Shown in pieces: positions 1 through 9,860 of a stretch of DNA of 64,000 bases (position 1 is its first letter; each line of letters opens with the position of its first letter). Both the position numbers and the translations under genes were made by a program. Origin of the DNA: Pantoea agglomerans (lineage in GTDB: Bacteria > Pseudomonadota > Gammaproteobacteria > Enterobacterales > Enterobacteriaceae); the NCBI RefSeq assembly GCF_020149765.1, contig NZ_CP083809.1, positions 3,844,001-3,908,000 of the forward strand, read 5' to 3'. A model generated the notes under the pieces. The model made no database searches and was not told where the DNA came from. It saw only the letters and a program-made list of their open reading frames with translations.

Positions 1-499
1 GACCCAGCGCGCCATATTCCGGCCGGAAATCGTGGCCCCACTGCGAAATACAGTGCGCTTCGTCGACCGCCAGCATCGCAGGCTGCCAGTGCGCCAGGCT
101 CTCAAGGAAGTTATCCATCATCAGACGCTCAGGCGCGATATAGAGCAGCCTGACGCGGCCGGTACGGCAATCCGCCATGACCTGCTGCTGCTGTTCGCGC
201 GTCATGGTGGAGTTAAGACACGCCGCCGCAACGCCGTTCGCCAGCAGCTGATCCACCTGATCTTTCATCAGCGAAATCAGCGGCGACACCACCAGCGTCA
301 GGCCTTCCTGCACCAGCGCGGGGATTTGATAGCAGAGCGATTTACCGCCGCCGGTGGGCATAACGACCAGACAATCCCGTCCGCTCAGCGCCGCATTGAT
401 AATGGTTTGCTGACCGGGACGAAAATGCTGATAGCCGAAGGTATCCTGCAATACCTGCTGCGCCAGCGCTTCCTGATTATGTACTACCGAGATTGCCAC
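1..499 (-). CDS. recQ: ATP-dependent DNA helicase RecQ, N-terminal part (runs off window start)
   Basis: The first 166 codons of RecQ, the 3'-to-5' superfamily 2 helicase of the RecF recombination pathway that unwinds stalled or broken DNA. The translation shows the Q-motif region [10 protein letters not shown] (about residues 21-30), Walker A PTGGGKS (about 48-54), the block [14 protein letters not shown], and the DEAH box with the aromatic-rich loop [19 protein letters not shown]. The start is taken as GTG at 499, preceded by AGGA at suitable spacing; no ATG lies near the conserved N-terminus. The HRDC end lies outside the window. pldA ends 25 bp upstream on the same strand, as in E. coli. 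Confidence 0.95.
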   Translation of the reverse strand, partial: MAISVVHNQEALAQQVLQDTFGYQHFRPGQQTIINAALSGRDCLVVMPTGGGKSLCYQIPALVQEGLTLVVSPLISLMKDQVDQLLANGVAAACLNSTMTREQQQQVMADCRTGRVRLLYIAPERLMMDNFLESLAHWQPAMLAVDEAHCISQWGHDFRPEYGALG

Positions 500-524
500 T
501 GTATTCCTGTTGTTTTCCGGAGAG

Positions 525-1397
525 TCAGAACAGATCGTTTAGCATGACGCCGACGCCGAGACGCGTCTGACGGTGGTTATAGTCGATAAGCGACTCGCCA
601 TAACCGCTAAACACCTGAGTATAGAAACGCACGTGTTCGCTGATCGGATAGCTCCAGCCCAGCGTCGCACCGCCAAAACCGGTATTCCAGTTGTAGTTGC
701 CTTCCACGCTGAAGATATTCTCGCCGGCGATATAGCCCAGCTTCAGACGGTAGTAGCCCATATATTTGGTGATATCCGGGTTATCGTCTTCGCTGTCCGG
801 TATGCGGTACCAGGGTTTGACTTCGGCGAGGAAGTTGCCGTTCTGCGCCATCAGGCGCGCATAGACGCGGTTCCAGCTGCGCGAGGTCGGATCGCTGCGG
901 CCGTTAGACTGGTGGTTAAAGCCCACCTCCACATCGCGCAGCGTCCAGCCGGCGAAGTCGTAATCCGTGGCCCAGCCGAGGAAAATCTGCGGCTCGTAGT
1001 TGGTCTCGCGAAACGGCGACGACTCGCCGCGGTTCGACAGCTGCCACCAGGAGCGCTGCGTATAGGAGGCGGCCAGCACGGAGTTGTCACCCAGAATACC
1101 GCGCCACAGCGGAAATGCCAGACTGAGCTGAAATTTCACTTCATCTTTGCGCGCGTTGTCCGCCCAGTTATAGGAGGAGATCGCCTCTTTATTGATATCG
1201 CTGGTATAGGTATAGAGCAGATAGTTGCTCTCATACGGATAGAGCACAAACGGGTTGTCGTGCTTCTCCAGCAGGTTGGCGATAATGCTGCCGCGCACCT
1301 GAGGGGTATCGTGGACCTCTTTTACGGTGGCTTCTTCCGCCTGCGCCAGCGCAGGGAGTAACAGGGCGGCTGCTAACAAGGCGCGATGCTTGCGCAT
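525..1397 (-). CDS. pldA: Outer membrane phospholipase A
   Basis: A 290-residue outer membrane phospholipase A (OMPLA), which hydrolyses phospholipids that reach the outer leaflet of the outer membrane and so helps preserve lipid asymmetry. The N-terminus is a signal peptide ending in ALAQA. The catalytic His and Ser lie in [11 protein letters not shown], as in the family, and the rest is a 12-strand beta-barrel ending in a terminal Phe (VMLNDLF). The start at 1397 is chosen over an upstream in-frame start because it follows GGAGAAAG and begins the signal peptide. Length matches the E. coli protein (289 residues). It lies upstream of recQ and is divergent from yigI. Confidence 0.97.
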   Translation of the reverse strand: MRKHRALLAAALLLPALAQAEEATVKEVHDTPQVRGSIIANLLEKHDNPFVLYPYESNYLLYTYTSDINKEAISSYNWADNARKDEVKFQLSLAFPLWRGILGDNSVLAASYTQRSWWQLSNRGESSPFRETNYEPQIFLGWATDYDFAGWTLRDVEVGFNHQSNGRSDPTSRSWNRVYARLMAQNGNFLAEVKPWYRIPDSEDDNPDITKYMGYYRLKLGYIAGENIFSVEGNYNWNTGFGGATLGWSYPISEHVRFYTQVFSGYGESLIDYNHRQTRLGVGVMLNDLF

Positions 1398-1582
1398 AAC
1401 TTTCTCCGATGAAGGCTGCGAGTCAAATGAATGGGGAGTCATAAAAAGGAGGCCATTCTACACGCAAAAGTCGGTGAAGATGAGCGCTGATTTCCGAAAC
1501 TGGAAACCCTCTCGCGCGCGGCTTAGAATACACAACTCATTAACATTTTACGCCGCAAAGGCGTATGCGCAGGATTGCTGCT

Positions 1583-2053
1583 ATGTCATCACGGCTGCTG
1601 TCTCAGCAGGAAGCCCGCCAGATGGTGGGTGAAATTTTTGTTTACCATATGCCCTTTAATCAGGCGCTCGGCCTGGAGCTGGATCGGCTGGAGAGCGACT
1701 ATGCCGAAATCAGCTTCGCCAGCAAAACCATGCTGGTCGGCAACGCGGCGCAGCAGATCCTGCACGGCGGGGTTATCGCCTCGGTGCTGGACGTCGCCGC
1801 CGGCATGGTCTGCGTCAGTAACGCCCTGACGCGCGCCGAGAGCATCAGCGAAGAGGAGCTGCGCCAGCGCCTGTCGCGCATGGGCACTATCGATATGCGC
1901 GTCGATTACCTGCGTCCCGGCCGCGGCGAGCGCTTTACTGCCACCAGCAGCCTGCTGCGCGCCGGAAACAAGGTCGCGGTGGCGCGCGTGGAGCTGCATA
2001 ACCAGCAGGGCGACTATATTGCCACGGCGACGGCGACCTATTTGATTGGTTAA
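1583..2053 (+). CDS. yigI: YigI family thioesterase-like protein (hotdog fold)
   Basis: A 156-residue protein closely matching E. coli YigI, a hotdog-fold protein related to PaaI-type acyl-CoA thioesterases; a medium/long-chain acyl-CoA thioesterase role has been proposed. The hotdog signature is visible as [14 protein letters not shown] (about residues 62-75), followed by the conserved block [20 protein letters not shown]. The start ATG at 1583 is chosen because AGGA lies about ten bases upstream and because it aligns with the family N-terminus; an ATG six codons upstream would add an unsupported extension. No signal peptide. Monocistronic, between divergent pldA and rarD. Confidence 0.93.
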   Translation: MSSRLLSQQEARQMVGEIFVYHMPFNQALGLELDRLESDYAEISFASKTMLVGNAAQQILHGGVIASVLDVAAGMVCVSNALTRAESISEEELRQRLSRMGTIDMRVDYLRPGRGERFTATSSLLRAGNKVAVARVELHNQQGDYIATATATYLIG

Positions 2054-2100
2054 TCGCGGACGCCGTGCGAAAATCGACTTTTTCCGGACGCTTTCTCTCT

Positions 2101-3012
2101 ATGGATACGCAGCAAACCCGCCAGGGCATTGGCTTCGCGCTCGGCGCCTACTTTATCTGGGGTATCGCCCCGGCCTACTTCAAACTGGTGAAAGCCGTAC
2201 CGCCGACGGAGATCATGACGCACCGCGTCATCTGGTCGGCGCTTTTTATGCTGGTACTGATTAGCCTGAGCCGCAGCTGGCGCCAGGTGCGCAGCGTGCT
2301 GGCGCAGCCGAAGAAGGTGCTGCTGCTGGCGCTGACCGCCGTCACTATCGGCGGCAACTGGCTGCTGTTTATCTGGGCGGTGAATAACCAGCATATGCTG
2401 GAAGCGAGCCTCGGCTACTTTATCAACCCGCTGATTAACGTGGTGCTCGGCATGCTGTTCCTGCGCGAGCGCTTTCGGCGCCTGCAGTGGCTGGCGGTAC
2501 TGCTGGCGGCGGGCGGCGTGCTGGTACAGCTGTGGCAGTTTGGCTCGGTGCCGCTGATCGCACTCGGGCTGGCGCTGAGCTTCGCTTTTTACGGACTGGT
2601 GCGCAAAAAGATTCAGGTCGATGCGCAGAGCGGCATGCTGATTGAGACGCTGTGGCTATTTCCGCTGGCGGCGATCTATCTGTTCGGCGTTGCCGATACC
2701 CCGACCAGCCACCTGAGCGCCAACCCGCTGAGCCTGAATCTCAAGCTGGTAGCGGCGGGCATTATCACCACCATCCCTCTGATGCTGTTTGCGGCTGCCT
2801 GCGCGCGGCTGCGCCTCTCTACCGTCGGCTTTTTCCAGTATCTCGGCCCGACGCTGATGTTTCTGCTGGCGGTGCTGTTTTACGGTGAGGCGGTGACGCC
2901 CGACAAGATGGTGACCTTCGCCTTTATCTGGCTGGCGCTGGCGGTGTTTATTTTTGATGCGGTGGTGGCGACGCTGCGCAGTCGACGTATAACAAGGCGG
3001 CAGGAAGTTTAA
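2101..3012 (+). CDS. rarD: EamA-family inner membrane transporter RarD
   Basis: A 303-residue membrane protein of the drug/metabolite transporter superfamily (RarD subfamily, about ten membrane segments). The conserved start (RQGIGFALGAYFIWGIAPAY) and central blocks GGNWLLFIWAVN and LEASLGYFINPL are clear. The substrate is not established; the name comes from early work on chloramphenicol sensitivity. ATG at 2101 fits the family N-terminus MDxxQTRQG; a longer in-frame start at 2065 is less likely. The ribosome site is weak. The gene runs convergently toward corA, with a GC-rich hairpin between them. Confidence 0.93.
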   Translation: MDTQQTRQGIGFALGAYFIWGIAPAYFKLVKAVPPTEIMTHRVIWSALFMLVLISLSRSWRQVRSVLAQPKKVLLLALTAVTIGGNWLLFIWAVNNQHMLEASLGYFINPLINVVLGMLFLRERFRRLQWLAVLLAAGGVLVQLWQFGSVPLIALGLALSFAFYGLVRKKIQVDAQSGMLIETLWLFPLAAIYLFGVADTPTSHLSANPLSLNLKLVAAGIITTIPLMLFAAACARLRLSTVGFFQYLGPTLMFLLAVLFYGEAVTPDKMVTFAFIWLALAVFIFDAVVATLRSRRITRRQEV

Positions 3013-3069
3013 GCTAACAGCGCGCAAAAATGTCAAAACGCGAATGACATGGACCGAAGAGCAAAGCGT

Positions 3070-3091
3070 CCCGCGCCAGGGAAGGCGCGGG
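3070..3091. terminator. GC-rich stem-loop between convergent rarD and corA
   Basis: An 8-bp perfect inverted repeat (CCCGCGCC / GGCGCGGG) with a 6-base loop lies in the 169-bp gap between the converging rarD and corA. No T-run follows on either strand, so it may be an RNA 3'-end-stabilising hairpin rather than a full intrinsic terminator. Confidence 0.4.
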
Positions 3092-3181
3092 CCGAGCTGG
3101 CAGGGATGCCGCCTTTTGCGTCTTTGCGATCGGTCCTTGTCAGTCGCGTAGGCTCCGGACTGCCCGTCCACTGATAAACGA

Positions 3182-4135
3182 TTACAGCCAGTTCTTGCGT
3201 TTGAAATAGAGATAAGGCGCCAGGCCGGCAAGGATCATCAAACCAATCGCCGCCGGGTAGCCAAAGCTCCACTTCAGCTCCGGCATAAACTCGAAGTTCA
3301 TACCGTAGCTGGAGGCCACCAGCGTTGGCGGCAGAAATACCACCGACACCACCGAGAAGATTTTGATAATGCGGTTCTGCTCGATATTGATAAAGCCCAT
3401 CGCCGCCTGCATCAGGAAGTTAACCTTCTGGAACAGCGATTCATTATGCGGCAGCAGAGACTCGATATCGCGCAGGATCTCGCGCGCCTGCTCCAGCTGG
3501 TTGTTCGGCAAACGCGCCTTGCGCACCAGGAAATTGAGCGCGCGCTGGGTATCCATCAGGCAGAGCCGCACCTTCCAGCCGATATCTTCCAGCTCGGCGA
3601 GACGCGACAGCGCTTGGTCATACTCTTCGCCCTGCTGCCCTTCCATAATCACGCGGCTGAGCTTCTCCAGCGCGCTATAGATATTCTCGATCTCATCCGC
3701 CAGCTGTTCGATTTTGGTTTCGAACAGATCCAGCAGCAGCTCAAAGGCGTTGCCATCGATCAGCGTCTGATTACGGGCGCGCATACGGTAAAGACGGAAC
3801 GCAGGCAGTTCGCGCTCGCGCAGCGTATAGAGCCGCCCCTCGCGAATGGTGAAGGCCACGGTGGAGTTGCCAGCGTGATCTTCCGCATCTTCATAAAAGA
3901 AGAATGAGTGAATGTGCAGCCCGTCTTCATCTTCGAAAAAACGCGCTGAGGCTTCGATATCCTCCAGCTCGGGACGCGTCGCCAGGCTCTGCCCCAGCTC
4001 GCTCTGCACGCGGTCGCGCTCGCCCTCTTCTGGCTCGATCAGATCGACCCACACCGAGGTGGTCAGTTTGTCGTTTTCGTCTTCCAGCTCCAGACGCGTC
4101 AGGCGGCTGCGATCCAGTTTAAATGCGCTCAGCAT
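3182..4135 (-). CDS. corA: Magnesium/cobalt transporter CorA
   Basis: A 317-residue CorA, the pentameric inner membrane channel for Mg2+ (also Co2+ and Ni2+). The large cytoplasmic N-terminal domain is followed by the conserved stalk sequence [20 protein letters not shown] and two C-terminal membrane helices. The signature GMN lies at the end of the first helix ([12 protein letters not shown]) and the protein ends KRKNWL. The start at 4135 follows GGGGAG and matches the E. coli N-terminus MLSAF. Upstream is an approximately 300-base leader that may carry a regulatory short ORF, as described for Salmonella corA. Confidence 0.97.
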   Translation of the reverse strand: MLSAFKLDRSRLTRLELEDENDKLTTSVWVDLIEPEEGERDRVQSELGQSLATRPELEDIEASARFFEDEDGLHIHSFFFYEDAEDHAGNSTVAFTIREGRLYTLRERELPAFRLYRMRARNQTLIDGNAFELLLDLFETKIEQLADEIENIYSALEKLSRVIMEGQQGEEYDQALSRLAELEDIGWKVRLCLMDTQRALNFLVRKARLPNNQLEQAREILRDIESLLPHNESLFQKVNFLMQAAMGFINIEQNRIIKIFSVVSVVFLPPTLVASSYGMNFEFMPELKWSFGYPAAIGLMILAGLAPYLYFKRKNWL

Positions 4136-4286
4136 AGCAATACTCCCCATTGCAGACTAAATGGGACAAGGCCGTTGGCCGATCGGCCACGGCAACGCCT
4201 GGACACGGAAACGCTCGTTCAAAAGGTGAATCAGTGCTGACTCGTGCGACGGGATAAAAAAGGGAGGTCGCTGATAACCGCTAAGG

Positions 4287-4370
4287 CTACCCGCTAAAAG
4301 AGGAAGCCTTAGATGTTATTCCTGGTAACCAGGTGACTGAGCCAGCATCGACTGGGCGTATCCAAGGCAT
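4287..4370 (-). CDS. Possible corA leader peptide (27 codons)
   Basis: In the leader between uvrD and corA, an ATG preceded by a very good ribosome site (GAGAGGACA) opens a 27-codon frame beginning MPWIRPVDAG and ending TAG. In Salmonella the corA leader contains a short ORF, corL, whose translation controls Rho-dependent termination before corA. Position and ribosome site fit that role here, but I cannot compare the peptide with a known CorL. A second overlapping frame starts at a nearby upstream ATG and has no clear ribosome site. Confidence 0.35.
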   Translation of the reverse strand: MPWIRPVDAGSVTWLPGITSKASSFSG

Positions 4371-4432
4371 TGTCCTCTCTTGATAATAGTGCGCGCATGT
4401 TACGCTGAGACGAAAAAGTCGTCAACCGATGA

Positions 4433-6595
4433 CTAAGCGGTTTCCAGCTTCGCATAGGCGGCCACCAGCCACTTGATGCCCTGGCCCTGAAACGCCACCT
4501 GCACGCGGCTGTGTTCGCCGCTGCCTTCCAGGTTGATAATGGTGCCTTCGCCGAATTTCGCATGCTTAACGCGCTGGCCGAGCGAAAAGCCGCTGTCGCT
4601 TTTCGAAACCGGCGCGCCCATACGCTGATGGTTAACCGGCCGGCTGACGCTGGCGCGCAGGCGCACCTCTTCAATACACTCTTCCGGCAGCTCGCCGATA
4701 AAGCGCGACGGGCGGTGATAGACCTCTTTGCCGTAAAGTCGTCGGGACTCGGCGTAGGTCAGCGTCAGCTTCAGCATGGCGCGCGTCACGCCGACATAGG
4801 CAAGACGCCGCTCCTCTTCCAGACGGCCGCCCTCGTCCAGCGACATCTGGCTCGGGAACATGCCCTCTTCCATGCCGACGATAAAGACCTGGCTAAACTC
4901 CAGGCCTTTCGCCGAGTGCAGCGTCATCAGCTGCACCGCATCCTGCCACTTATCTGCCTGGCCTTCGCCCGCTTCCAGCGCGGCGTGCGACAGAAACGCC
5001 TGCAGCGGCATCAGATCTTCATCTTCATCCTGATAGCTGAACTGGCGCGTCGCCGTCACCAGCTCCTCAAGGTTTTCAATACGCGCCTGGCCCTTTTCGC
5101 CTTTCTCCTGCTCATACATCATCCACAGGCCGGAGTCCTTGATAACGCGGTCGGTCTGCACATGCAGCGGCATTTCGGCGGTTTCGCTCGCCAGCGAATC
5201 GACCAGCTCACAGAAGCGCTGCAGCGCCGAGGCCGCACGGCCCGCCAGCGCTTTGGTTTGCAGCAGATCGCGCGTCGCCTGCCACAGCGTCATCTGGCGT
5301 TCGCGCGCGGTCTGGCGCACCACGTCGAGCGTGCGATCGCCGACGCCGCGCGTTGGCGTATTGACCACGCGCTCAAAGGCCGCATCATCGTTGCGGTTGG
5401 CGATCAGGCGCAGATAGGCGAGCGCGTCCTTGATCTCCTGACGTTCGAAGAAGCGCATGCCGCCGTAAATGCGATAGGGCATGCTGCTCTGCAGCAGCGC
5501 CTCTTCCAGCACGCGCGACTGGGCGTTGCTGCGGTAGAGAATGGCGCAATCCTGTAGGGCGTTGCCGTTCTCCTGCCAGGTTTTGATGCGGTTGACCACA
5601 AAGCGCGCTTCGTCCAGCTCGTTGAAGGCGCAGTAGATTGAAATCGGATCGCCGTCGCTGCCGTCGGTCCACAGCTCTTTGCCGAGACGGCCGTTGTTAT
5701 TGGCGATCAGGGCGTTGGCCGACTTCAGGATATTGTTGGTGGAGCGATAGTTCTGCTCAAGACGAATGGTTTCCGCCGCCGGGAAATCCTGCAGGAAGCG
5801 CTGGATATTCTCGACCTGCGCGCCGCGCCAGCCGTAGATCGACTGATCGTCGTCGCCGACGATAATCACCCGGCCGCTGTCGCCCGCCAGCATGCGGATC
5901 CAGGCGTACTGGATGTTGTTGGTGTCCTGGAACTCATCGACCAGGATATTGCTGAAGCGTTCACGATAGTGATTGAGAATATGCGGCTTATACAGCCACA
6001 GCTCATGGGCGCGCAGCAGCAGCTCGGCGAAATCGACCAGCCCGGCGCGGTCGCAGGCTTCCTGATACGCCTGATAGATGCGCAGCCAGGTCTGCTCTAC
6101 CGGATTGCCGTAGCTTTCAATATGTTTCGGGCGCAGCCCTTCATCTTTTTTGCCGTTGATGTACCACATGCCCTGACGCGCGGGCCACTGCTTCTCATCC
6201 AGATTCATCGCCTTAATCAGGCGCTTCAGCAGGCGCAGCTGATCTTCACTGTCGAGGATCTGGAAATCCTGCGGCAGGCCGGCATCGAGATGGTGCGCGC
6301 GCAGCAGGCGATGGGCGAGGCCGTGAAAGGTGCCGATCCACATGCCGCCCTGGCTGGTGCCGATCAGCTGCTCGATACGATGACGCATCTCCGCCGCCGC
6401 TTTGTTGGTAAAGGTTACCGCCATAATTGAATAGGGCGAGCAGTTCTCTACCGACAGCAGCCAGGCGATGCGGTGCACCAGGACGCGCGTTTTTCCGCTA
6501 CCCGCGCCTGCCAGCACCAGCAGGTTGCTGCGCGGTGCCGCCACGGCCTCGCGCTGTTTGTCATTCAAACCGTTAAGCAGATCAGAAACGTCCAT
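4433..6595 (-). CDS. uvrD: DNA helicase II UvrD
   Basis: A 720-residue UvrD, the same length as in E. coli: the superfamily 1A 3'-to-5' helicase that removes the excised strand in nucleotide excision repair and methyl-directed mismatch repair. Visible motifs are Walker [15 protein letters not shown] near the N-terminus, VDEFQDTN (motif II), [13 protein letters not shown] (motif III), YRS (IV) and LMTLHSAKGLEF (V). The C-terminal Tudor-like segment ends VKHAKFGEGTIINLEGSGEHSRVQV. The start ATG at 6595 gives the family N-terminus MDVSDLLN. Expression is probably induced by DNA damage (LexA box and attenuator upstream). Confidence 0.98.
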   Translation of the reverse strand: MDVSDLLNGLNDKQREAVAAPRSNLLVLAGAGSGKTRVLVHRIAWLLSVENCSPYSIMAVTFTNKAAAEMRHRIEQLIGTSQGGMWIGTFHGLAHRLLRAHHLDAGLPQDFQILDSEDQLRLLKRLIKAMNLDEKQWPARQGMWYINGKKDEGLRPKHIESYGNPVEQTWLRIYQAYQEACDRAGLVDFAELLLRAHELWLYKPHILNHYRERFSNILVDEFQDTNNIQYAWIRMLAGDSGRVIIVGDDDQSIYGWRGAQVENIQRFLQDFPAAETIRLEQNYRSTNNILKSANALIANNNGRLGKELWTDGSDGDPISIYCAFNELDEARFVVNRIKTWQENGNALQDCAILYRSNAQSRVLEEALLQSSMPYRIYGGMRFFERQEIKDALAYLRLIANRNDDAAFERVVNTPTRGVGDRTLDVVRQTARERQMTLWQATRDLLQTKALAGRAASALQRFCELVDSLASETAEMPLHVQTDRVIKDSGLWMMYEQEKGEKGQARIENLEELVTATRQFSYQDEDEDLMPLQAFLSHAALEAGEGQADKWQDAVQLMTLHSAKGLEFSQVFIVGMEEGMFPSQMSLDEGGRLEEERRLAYVGVTRAMLKLTLTYAESRRLYGKEVYHRPSRFIGELPEECIEEVRLRASVSRPVNHQRMGAPVSKSDSGFSLGQRVKHAKFGEGTIINLEGSGEHSRVQVAFQGQGIKWLVAAYAKLETA

Positions 6596-6628
6596 AGGCA
6601 CCGTTCACTAAAGAAAACAAAAAGCGAA

Positions 6629-6669
6629 CCCTGAATCATTCAGCTTGCAGCAAGACGCATGATTCAGGG
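6629..6669 (-). terminator. Transcription attenuator in the uvrD leader
   Basis: A perfect 11-bp inverted repeat (CCCTGAATCAT / ATGATTCAGGG) with a 19-base loop is followed on the minus strand by a T-rich run (CTTTTTGTTTTCTTT). It lies downstream of the uvrD promoter and upstream of the start codon. The E. coli uvrD gene is known to be controlled by LexA and by an attenuator at this position, which matches. It may also end readthrough from yigB. Confidence 0.75.
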
Positions 6670-6674
6670 TACGA

Positions 6675-6698
6675 CTGGATAAATCCACAGCCATTATA
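6675..6698 (-). promoter_or_regulatory. uvrD promoter -10 and LexA (SOS) operator
   Basis: On the minus strand TATAAT (6693-6698) is followed at once by CTGTGGATTTATCCAG (6675-6690), which fits the LexA pattern CTG-N10-CAG. A plausible -35 (TTGGCT) lies 16 bases upstream of the -10, inside the 3' end of yigB. LexA bound here would block the start region, as for E. coli uvrD. Confidence 0.8.
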
Positions 6699-7410
6699 AC
6701 AGTGAGGTCAGGGAAGCCAATCGCGAAATTTCCACGTGCGGCACCAGACGCGCGTCGGCAATCTGCATCAGGTTGCCGCCGCGCAGGTTGATCCAGCACG
6801 CCTGCATGCCGCAGCGCAGCGCGCCCGCGACGTCAGTGGTCAGGTCGTCGCCTACGTGCAGAATATGCGCAGGCGCGATGCCGAGCCGCTGCGCGGCGAG
6901 ATGATACATATCCTGATAAGGCTTCGCGCGGCCGTCTGGCCCGGCGCGCAGCGAGAACTGAAAATAGTCGGCGATGCCGAGCTGCTCCGGGCGCGCGTTG
7001 CCGTTGGTGATGGCCACCAGCGGGACTTTTTCGCCCAGCGCCTTCAGCGTCTGATGCGTCTCTTCCGGCATCTCCACCTGGCTGCGCCAGTGGTGAAATA
7101 CCTTCATGATTTCGTCTGCGCCCGCTGCCGCCGCCTGCGGGGCGAGACCGGCGTTCAGCAGTGCCAGCTCGACCGAGCGTCGACGCCACTCCGATACGTC
7201 GTGATAAATATCGGGCTCGCGCGCCAGCAGCTCGTCGCGCAGCCGCTGATAATCGAGCGGCGTAAAGTCGCGCAGCGACGGATGCCAGGCCTGCAGCGCC
7301 GCATGCGTCTCGGCGGTGGTCCTGCGGATCACGGGATAGTTATCGTAAAGCGTATCGTCGAGATCGAAAGTGATCGCCTTAACGGCGCGTAGCGGACGGT
7401 AAAACTTCAT
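6694..7410 (-). CDS. yigB: HAD-family phosphatase YigB (FMN phosphatase)
   Basis: A 238-residue haloacid dehalogenase-type hydrolase matching E. coli YigB, a phosphatase of broad specificity that dephosphorylates FMN to riboflavin. The nucleophile motif is [10 protein letters not shown] near residue 18. The Thr motif lies in VAITNGNA, the Lys in the following [10 protein letters not shown] region, and the acidic motif is [13 protein letters not shown]. The start ATG at 7410 overlaps the xerC stop codon (ATGA), so the two are translationally coupled. Last gene of the lptM-dapF-yigA-xerC-yigB run. Confidence 0.95.
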   Translation of the reverse strand: MKFYRPLRAVKAITFDLDDTLYDNYPVIRRTTAETHAALQAWHPSLRDFTPLDYQRLRDELLAREPDIYHDVSEWRRRSVELALLNAGLAPQAAAAGADEIMKVFHHWRSQVEMPEETHQTLKALGEKVPLVAITNGNARPEQLGIADYFQFSLRAGPDGRAKPYQDMYHLAAQRLGIAPAHILHVGDDLTTDVAGALRCGMQACWINLRGGNLMQIADARLVPHVEISRLASLTSLL

Positions 7411-8309
7411 TCGTTCTTTCCTCGTTTGGCGCGGGGATGTGCAGCATCGTACACCGTCGCCAGATGCTGGAAATCGAGATGGGTATAGATCTGGGTGGTA
7501 GAGAGGTTGGCGTGACCCAACAGCTCCTGCACCGCGCGCAGATCGCCGCTCGACTCCAGCAGATGCGTGGCGAACGAGTGGCGCAGCTTGTGCGGATGAA
7601 TATGGCTGGCGACGCCCTGCTTCACGCCCCACTCGGCAAAGCGCTTTTGCACGTTGCGCGCCGAAATGCGGCGTCCGCGGCTGGAGAGAAACAGCGCGTC
7701 ATCCTCGCTGCCAAAAGCGGCGCGCAGCGGCAGCCACTGCTGCAGCCAGGTTACGGCGGTGCGGCCAATCGGCACCCGGCGCTCTTTGCTGCCCTTGCCC
7801 ACGACCCAGACGTCGCCCGCCTCAAGATCGACGTGACGGCAGTCCATATTAACCAGCTCTGACAGGCGCAGCCCGCCGCCGTACATCACCTCCAGCATCG
7901 CACGGTCGCGCACCGCCAGCGGATCGTTCAGGTCGATCTCCAGCAGCTGGTTTACCTCATCGACATCGATATTTTTCGGCAGATGGCGCGCGTTGCGCGG
8001 CGTGGTGATCCCTTTCGCGGGATTGGCGGAGAGTTTGCCCTGGCTGACCTGCCAGTCGAGAAAGCTGCGTAGCGCCGACATACGCAGCGCGAGGCTGCTG
8101 GTGCCTAATCCGGCGCGACGGCTGCGCGACGCCATGCTGCGCACCTGCGCCGGCTCCAGCTGCGCCCAGCTCTCCAGCTTCATCTCTTCCGCCATCTCGC
8201 TCAGCGTCGCCAGCTGGCGCGCGTAATTTTCCTGCGTCAGCGGGCTGAGCTGGCGCTCGACCTTGAGGTAGCGCAGAAATTCGTCGACGGCGGCGTGCAG
8301 CGCGTTCAT
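7407..8309 (-). CDS. xerC: Site-specific tyrosine recombinase XerC
   Basis: A 300-residue tyrosine recombinase that acts with XerD at dif to resolve chromosome dimers. The N-terminal SAM-like core-binding domain begins [23 protein letters not shown]. Catalytic residues are visible as Arg in [10 protein letters not shown], His and Arg in [18 protein letters not shown], the second His in [11 protein letters not shown] and the Tyr nucleophile in IYTH. Its start overlaps the yigA stop by four bases and its stop overlaps the yigB start, the arrangement known from the E. coli dapF-yigA-xerC-yigB operon. Confidence 0.97.
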   Translation of the reverse strand: MNALHAAVDEFLRYLKVERQLSPLTQENYARQLATLSEMAEEMKLESWAQLEPAQVRSMASRSRRAGLGTSSLALRMSALRSFLDWQVSQGKLSANPAKGITTPRNARHLPKNIDVDEVNQLLEIDLNDPLAVRDRAMLEVMYGGGLRLSELVNMDCRHVDLEAGDVWVVGKGSKERRVPIGRTAVTWLQQWLPLRAAFGSEDDALFLSSRGRRISARNVQKRFAEWGVKQGVASHIHPHKLRHSFATHLLESSGDLRAVQELLGHANLSTTQIYTHLDFQHLATVYDAAHPRAKRGKNE

Positions 8310-9010
8310 GCGCGTTCCACCCAGCGCGACAGCAGTTCCGGCAGCATCTGCGCCAGATGCTGCAACAGCAGCGTGCCCATGCCGGCCTGATAGTGCTGGC
8401 TGTCGCGGCTGCTGAAAATCAGCACGCCCAGCTCGCCGCGCTCGCCCATTAGCGACATCGCAACCGAGCCGATCGCTTTAGCCTGCGGCAGCAGCAGCAG
8501 CAGCTCCGGGCCGTTCAGGCTGCCGAGAAAATGGTGCTGCTGGCCGAAGCGCTGGATGCGCAGCGGCTCGAAGGCCTGACGCGACAGGCTGAGCTGCACA
8601 AACTCCGAGGGGGCGCCCAGCCGCCACTTGTCGGCGAAAAGGCGCAGATTGGCGCCCGCCAGCCCAAGATCGCGCGCCCAGCGGTGCAGGCGGTTGAGCA
8701 TCTCCTGCAGCGAATCGGCCGACGCCAGGTGTCCCTGCAGCGCCAGCAGCCGATCGAACAGCTCATGGTTGGCGCTGGCCTGCTCCATCAGCAGGGTGAT
8801 CTCCTCTTCCAGCCGCTGGATATGGTTGCGCTGACGCGCCATATGCCACTCCACCAGCGACACGCTGCCGCGCACCGGATGCGGCACCGCCATCTGTTCG
8901 ACCTGGCGGGCGTTGCGGATAAAGAAGTCAGGATTTTGCTGCAGATAATCGTTAACGGCCTGATCGTCCAGCAGGAGCGTGTTGTCAGCCTGCTCTTCGA
9001 TATTTTTCAT
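8306..9010 (-). CDS. yigA: DUF484 family protein YigA
   Basis: A 234-residue protein of the DUF484 family (GAF-like fold), with the conserved opening [20 protein letters not shown], a coiled-coil stretch around [24 protein letters not shown], and the C-terminal block [25 protein letters not shown]. The function is unknown. The start at 9010 overlaps the dapF stop (ATGA); a longer reading frame would run back through dapF and is rejected. Its constant place between dapF and xerC is conserved across enterobacteria. Confidence 0.92.
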   Translation of the reverse strand: MKNIEEQADNTLLLDDQAVNDYLQQNPDFFIRNARQVEQMAVPHPVRGSVSLVEWHMARQRNHIQRLEEEITLLMEQASANHELFDRLLALQGHLASADSLQEMLNRLHRWARDLGLAGANLRLFADKWRLGAPSEFVQLSLSRQAFEPLRIQRFGQQHHFLGSLNGPELLLLLPQAKAIGSVAMSLMGERGELGVLIFSSRDSQHYQAGMGTLLLQHLAQMLPELLSRWVERA

Positions 9011-9831
9011 AGATGAATAAACCCATCGTAAACGTGTGTGGCGGGGCCGGTCATAAACAGCGGCTGACCAGCTCCTTTCCAGGCGATATGCAGCGTGCCG
9101 CCCGGCAGATCGACGCGCACCTTCGGCGCCAGAATTCCCTGCTGAACGCCGCAGGCTACCGCGGCGCACGCGCCGCTGCCGCACGCCTGGGTTTCGCCCG
9201 CCCCGCGCTCGTAGACGCGCAGGCGAATATGCTCTGTCGACACTACTTCCATAAAGCCGACGTTGACGCGCTCGGGAAAGCGCTCGTGGCTTTCCAGCGC
9301 CGGGCCGAGGCTGTCGACCGCGGCGGTCTGCACGCTGTCGACCTGGATCACGCAGTGGGGATTGCCCATCGACACCGCGCCGAACATCACGGTCTGCTCA
9401 GCGACGCGCAGCAGATAGAGATTTTCCGCTTTATTGGCGCGGAATGGCACCTGCTGCGGCTCGAAGTTGGGCTCGCCCATATTGACGCGCACCAGTTCGT
9501 CCGGCGTCACGCTCAGTACCATACGTCCGGTTTGCGTGCTGACGCGAATTTCACTTTTATTCGTCAGGCCTTTCAGCCGCACAAAGCGCGCAAAGCAGCG
9601 CGCGCCGTTGCCGCACTGCGCCACTTCGCTGCCGTCGGCGTTGAAGATGCGATAGTGGAAGTCGAGATCGGGATCGTAAGGCGGTTCAACGATCAGCAGC
9701 TGATCGAAACCGATCCCCAGATGGCGATCCGCCAGCCGGCGAATCAGCTCCGGCGAGAAAAAGACGTTTTGCGTCACGGCATCCACAACCATGAAATCGT
9801 TGCCGAGTCCGTGCATTTTGGAGAACTGCAT
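9007..9831 (-). CDS. dapF: Diaminopimelate epimerase
   Basis: A 274-residue PLP-independent epimerase that converts LL- to meso-diaminopimelate for lysine and peptidoglycan synthesis. Both catalytic cysteines are visible: [16 protein letters not shown] in the first half and [13 protein letters not shown] in the second. The N-terminus [19 protein letters not shown] and the end HVYDGFIHL match the E. coli protein. The ATG at 9831 follows GGAG; a start eight codons upstream is possible but less well supported. lptM ends 30 bp upstream and yigA overlaps downstream. Confidence 0.98.
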   Translation of the reverse strand: MQFSKMHGLGNDFMVVDAVTQNVFFSPELIRRLADRHLGIGFDQLLIVEPPYDPDLDFHYRIFNADGSEVAQCGNGARCFARFVRLKGLTNKSEIRVSTQTGRMVLSVTPDELVRVNMGEPNFEPQQVPFRANKAENLYLLRVAEQTVMFGAVSMGNPHCVIQVDSVQTAAVDSLGPALESHERFPERVNVGFMEVVSTEHIRLRVYERGAGETQACGSGACAAVACGVQQGILAPKVRVDLPGGTLHIAWKGAGQPLFMTGPATHVYDGFIHL

Positions 9832-9860
9832 TTTTTGCTCCGCCGGGTGCGCCATTACAA

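Noticed and set aside
573..1361. Long plus-strand frame opposite pldA
   Set aside because: Shadow of pldA; no family resemblance and no ribosome site. Many similar antisense frames opposite uvrD, cyaA, wecC, bcsC and bcsB were dismissed for the same reason.
7411..7632. Longer N-terminus for YigB reaching back into xerC
   Set aside because: The extension is inside xerC and lacks similarity; the ATGA overlap start gives the exact family length.
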